The translations under genes and the position numbers were made by a program. From NCBI GenBank assembly GCA_016795255.1, contig JAEUIB010000747.1:1-6329 (forward strand): a stretch of DNA of 6,329 nucleotides. Reading direction: 5' to 3'. A model generated the notes under the pieces. That model was not told where the DNA came from, did no database searches, and worked only from the letters and a program-made list of their open reading frames with translations. The DNA comes from Planctomycetota bacterium. Its GTDB lineage: Bacteria > Planctomycetota > B15-G4 > JADJEK01. Numbering within the stretch: position 1 is the stretch's first letter; every line of letters begins with the position of its first letter. Shown here one piece after another: positions 4,420 through 6,329 of this stretch.

Positions 4420-5579
4420 CAGCGCCTCCTCGGCCCGAGCGTGCGCAGTCGTTCGTAACACGCCGCGACCTCTTCGGCCTGATGGCGCAGCGAGAACCGC
4501 GACTCGGCGCGACCGCGCGCCGCGGCTCGCAATGCGGCGAGACGCTCGGGTTCCCGCGCCAACGTCAGCATCGCGTTCGCGAACGCCGCGGGATCGTCGT
4601 CGAGCACGAAGCCGGCTTCGCCGTCGCCCGCGATCTCCGGCAACGGCGCGCGCTTCGTGACCAACAACGGCAGCGACGACGCCAGCAACTCGCGCGCGGC
4701 GCGGCACGAGCCATCGCTGCCCGGCACGAGGAAGAAACCGAAGTCGAGCGCGGCGAGCGTCCGCAGGTAGTCCTTGCCTTCCTTGTATCCGACGGCGAGG
4801 ACACGATCCTCGAGCCCGAGCTTGCGCAGCGGCGCATGCACCAGCGACTCGGCGTGCGTGCCGCGGCCGAGGACGACGACGCGCAAGCGGTCGTCGCGCG
4901 CCATCGCCTGCGCGCACGCGGCGATCAGCAGCTCGAACTTCCGATGGCGTTGGATGCGCGCGACGATCCCGCCGACGACGTGATGCGGCGCGAGCCCGAG
5001 TTCCGCACGCGCCGCGTCGCGCCACGCGCCGAGTCGTTCGGGCGCGAAGCGCCGGACGTCGACCGCGCCGGGCACGAGGAACACGCGCTCGTCCGGCACG
5101 GCGCCGGTGCGCACGACGGCGTCGAACGCGGCTTGCGACGCGGCGACCACGCCGTCGGTCAGCCTCGACAGCGCCAAGCGCGTGCGCAACGGCGGCGACA
5201 CGTCGCGGCCGCCGTACAGCGAGCGGACGACGATCGCTCCGGTTCGGCTGCGTCGCGCCGCGGCGCCGCCGATCAGGTGGTCGTTCAGCAGATGCGTGTG
5301 GACGACGTCGAATCGCCGCTCCGCGATGATCGTCGTCAGCCGCTTCAGGTCGCGCCATCCGTTCAACGGATCGAAGTGTTTGCGCAACCGCAGATCAGTG
5401 AGGACCGGCAGTCCGGCCGCGGTCGCATGACGCTGCACCAAGTTCTCGAGATCGGGGTACGGGCATCGCCCGCACGCGAACGTGACGTCGTGGCGCTCCC
5501 GCAGCGCTTCCGCGAGCCGCACCGCCGGCTCCGCGGGGCCGGTCCACTTCCAGTTGGAGAACGCGTGCAGGACGTTCAC
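4419..5579 (-). CDS. GT4-like glycosyltransferase, GT-B fold
   Basis: 386 residues, a normal length for a retaining GT-B enzyme that moves a sugar from a nucleotide donor, probably to lipid A core or another envelope glycan on the cytoplasmic side. The N-terminal acceptor domain begins VNVLHAFSNWKWTGPAEPAV, with the GPA loop and following helix. FDVVHTHLLNDHLIGG (90-105) is the usual His-containing strand and loop. LVPGAVDVRRFAP (168-180) marks the linker. GGIVARIQRHRKFELLIAA (203-221) opens the donor domain. PGSDGSCRAARELLASSLP (286-304) is the donor-site motif, in D289-x7-E297 form rather than E-x7-E. LPEIAGDGEAGFVLDDDP (313-330) completes it. Start GTG at 5579 shares GTGA with the stop of the kinase-like gene, and GGAGAAG lies about eight bases upstream. 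Upstream codons in the same frame are a shadow. Sugar and acceptor cannot be told from the sequence. Confidence 0.92.
   Translation of the reverse strand: MNVLHAFSNWKWTGPAEPAVRLAEALRERHDVTFACGRCPYPDLENLVQRHATAAGLPVLTDLRLRKHFDPLNGWRDLKRLTTIIAERRFDVVHTHLLNDHLIGGAAARRSRTGAIVVRSLYGGRDVSPPLRTRLALSRLTDGVVAASQAAFDAVVRTGAVPDERVFLVPGAVDVRRFAPERLGAWRDAARAELGLAPHHVVGGIVARIQRHRKFELLIAACAQAMARDDRLRVVVLGRGTHAESLVHAPLRKLGLEDRVLAVGYKEGKDYLRTLAALDFGFFLVPGSDGSCRAARELLASSLPLLVTKRAPLPEIAGDGEAGFVLDDDPAAFANAMLTLAREPERLAALRAAARGRAESRFSLRHQAEEVAACYERLRTLGPRRR
4425..4431 (-). promoter_or_regulatory. Ribosome binding site of the 152-aa gene
   Basis: GAGGAGG on the minus strand (4431-4425), five bases before the ATG at 4419 and inside the glycosyltransferase 3' end. 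It is the strongest Shine-Dalgarno in this operon. Confidence 0.85.
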
Positions 5580-6329
5580 GAGAGCGACTTCTCCGCGCGG
5601 TCGCGCGTCGTGCGGCGGACGGCGGACGCGACGCCGGTGCGCCGCAGCACGGGGAACTCGCGACGCAACCGCGCGAGCACGCGCAGCCGCGCTCGCACTG
5701 GAGTCCCGGGCGCGCAGTCGTTCACTTGCGCGAGTCCGCGGATCATGCGCTCGAGCGTCGGCGCCCGACCGAACCGGATGCCGTCGAAGTCGCACAACGA
5801 CGCGACGACGGCGTCGGCGCGCTCGCGCAGCAGGATGTTCTTCGGCGACAGGTCGTGCACCTGCACCCGCGCCCGCCACAGCGACCGCAGCAATGCCGCG
5901 ATGGCGACGGCCGCCGCGCGATAGGCGAGTTCACGGCGTTCGGGCGGCCACGCGAGCCACGCGAACGACGCGGACAACAGCGTTCGCGCGTCGTCGTAGC
6001 CGACCATCACGAGGACCGATCGATCCGGCGTCTTCAACCACGCGACGACCGGCGGCGCGGACACGGCTCGCACCGACAACGCGAATCCGGCGCGGTATGC
6101 GGCGCCGGCGCGCCCGTCGGAGAACCGCGCGCGCAGCGAACGGCGCGCGCCGTCGCCGTCGTACACCTTGACCGCGTACGTCGCCTCTCCGGCGATCGCG
6201 AGCGCGACCGACGACCGCCGCGCCAGCGACCGGACGGCCGGAGTTCCGCGCGACAGCGCATCGCGCGCATCGGCGATCGCGGCGAACACCACGCGCTCGT
6301 CGATCGCTCGCCGCCGCCAGCCGCGGCAA
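5576..6329 (-). CDS. Lipopolysaccharide core heptose/Kdo kinase-like protein, 5' end probably off the window
   Basis: Protein-kinase-fold protein resembling the WaaP/KdkA (lipopolysaccharide kinase) group, which phosphorylates core sugars of LPS at the inner membrane using ATP. Counting from the GTG at 6292 (238 residues): YAVKVYDG (39-46) gives the ATP-anchoring K42, VHDLSPKNILL (145-155) is the catalytic loop with D147 and N152, and LCDFDGIRF (166-174) supplies the metal-binding D168, with DFD replacing DFG. The C-terminal part (175-238) is basic and helical. The frame stays open upstream of 6292 to the window edge (reading CRGWRRRAIDERV...), so the true start is probably outside; GTG 6292 has no evident ribosome binding site. 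The stop overlaps the glycosyltransferase start. The exact sugar substrate is unknown, and a different small-molecule kinase of the same fold is possible. Confidence 0.8.
   Translation of the reverse strand, partial: CRGWRRRAIDERVVFAAIADARDALSRGTPAVRSLARRSSVALAIAGEATYAVKVYDGDGARRSLRARFSDGRAGAAYRAGFALSVRAVSAPPVVAWLKTPDRSVLVMVGYDDARTLLSASFAWLAWPPERRELAYRAAAVAIAALLRSLWRARVQVHDLSPKNILLRERADAVVASLCDFDGIRFGRAPTLERMIRGLAQVNDCAPGTPVRARLRVLARLRREFPVLRRTGVASAVRRTTRDRAEKSLS

Noticed and set aside
3961..5358. 465-codon minus-strand frame ending as the 152-aa protein
   Set aside because: The upstream portion is a shadow of the glycosyltransferase; the ATG at 4419 with GAGGAGG is the real start.

Overview
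The window is about 70% G+C. It reads as a chromosomal segment of a Gram-negative (diderm) bacterium with housekeeping and cell-envelope genes. A WaaP/Kdo-kinase-like protein beside a GT4 glycosyltransferase implies lipopolysaccharide, and an IspD/IspF pair shows the MEP isoprenoid route. The glycosyltransferase motif style and the gene mix would suit Planctomycetota or another high-G+C diderm phylum, but nothing here fixes the lineage. I see no insertion sequence, phage gene or CRISPR array.

Left part, minus strand: a sigma-70-like promoter (1419-1447) precedes a tRNA with anticodon CAU (1323-1398, CCA encoded). Thirteen bases after it starts a long gene for an unrecognised protein with at least one membrane segment, which runs off the left edge. 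That gene contains a perfect 12-bp inverted repeat.

Middle, 1399-1961: no convincing protein gene. The plus strand carries a candidate structured small RNA (about 1676-1879). It has a promoter-like element, several hairpins, a 15-bp stem closed only if G-U pairs are allowed on this strand, a 26-base all-pyrimidine loop segment and an intrinsic terminator. It converges on ruvC. This is the most original element of the window.

ruvC (minus, 1962-2528) and ispD (plus, from 2735) diverge from a 206-bp spacer. ispD and ispF overlap by 4 bp (GTGA) and are probably translationally coupled. They encode steps 3 and 5 of the MEP pathway. The ispD promoter candidate sits so close to the ATG that a leaderless mRNA is possible. 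IspF lacks the usual G-x-x-G-R-x-E block near its C-terminus.

Right part, minus strand: three tightly overlapping genes (kinase-like, glycosyltransferase, 152-aa unknown; junctions GTGA and TGATG) form one envelope-polysaccharide operon. It enters from the right edge and converges on ispF at a small hairpin (3928-3955). The kinase-like gene is probably cut by the window end. The 152-aa protein has a Rossmann-like sequence pattern and no recognised family.
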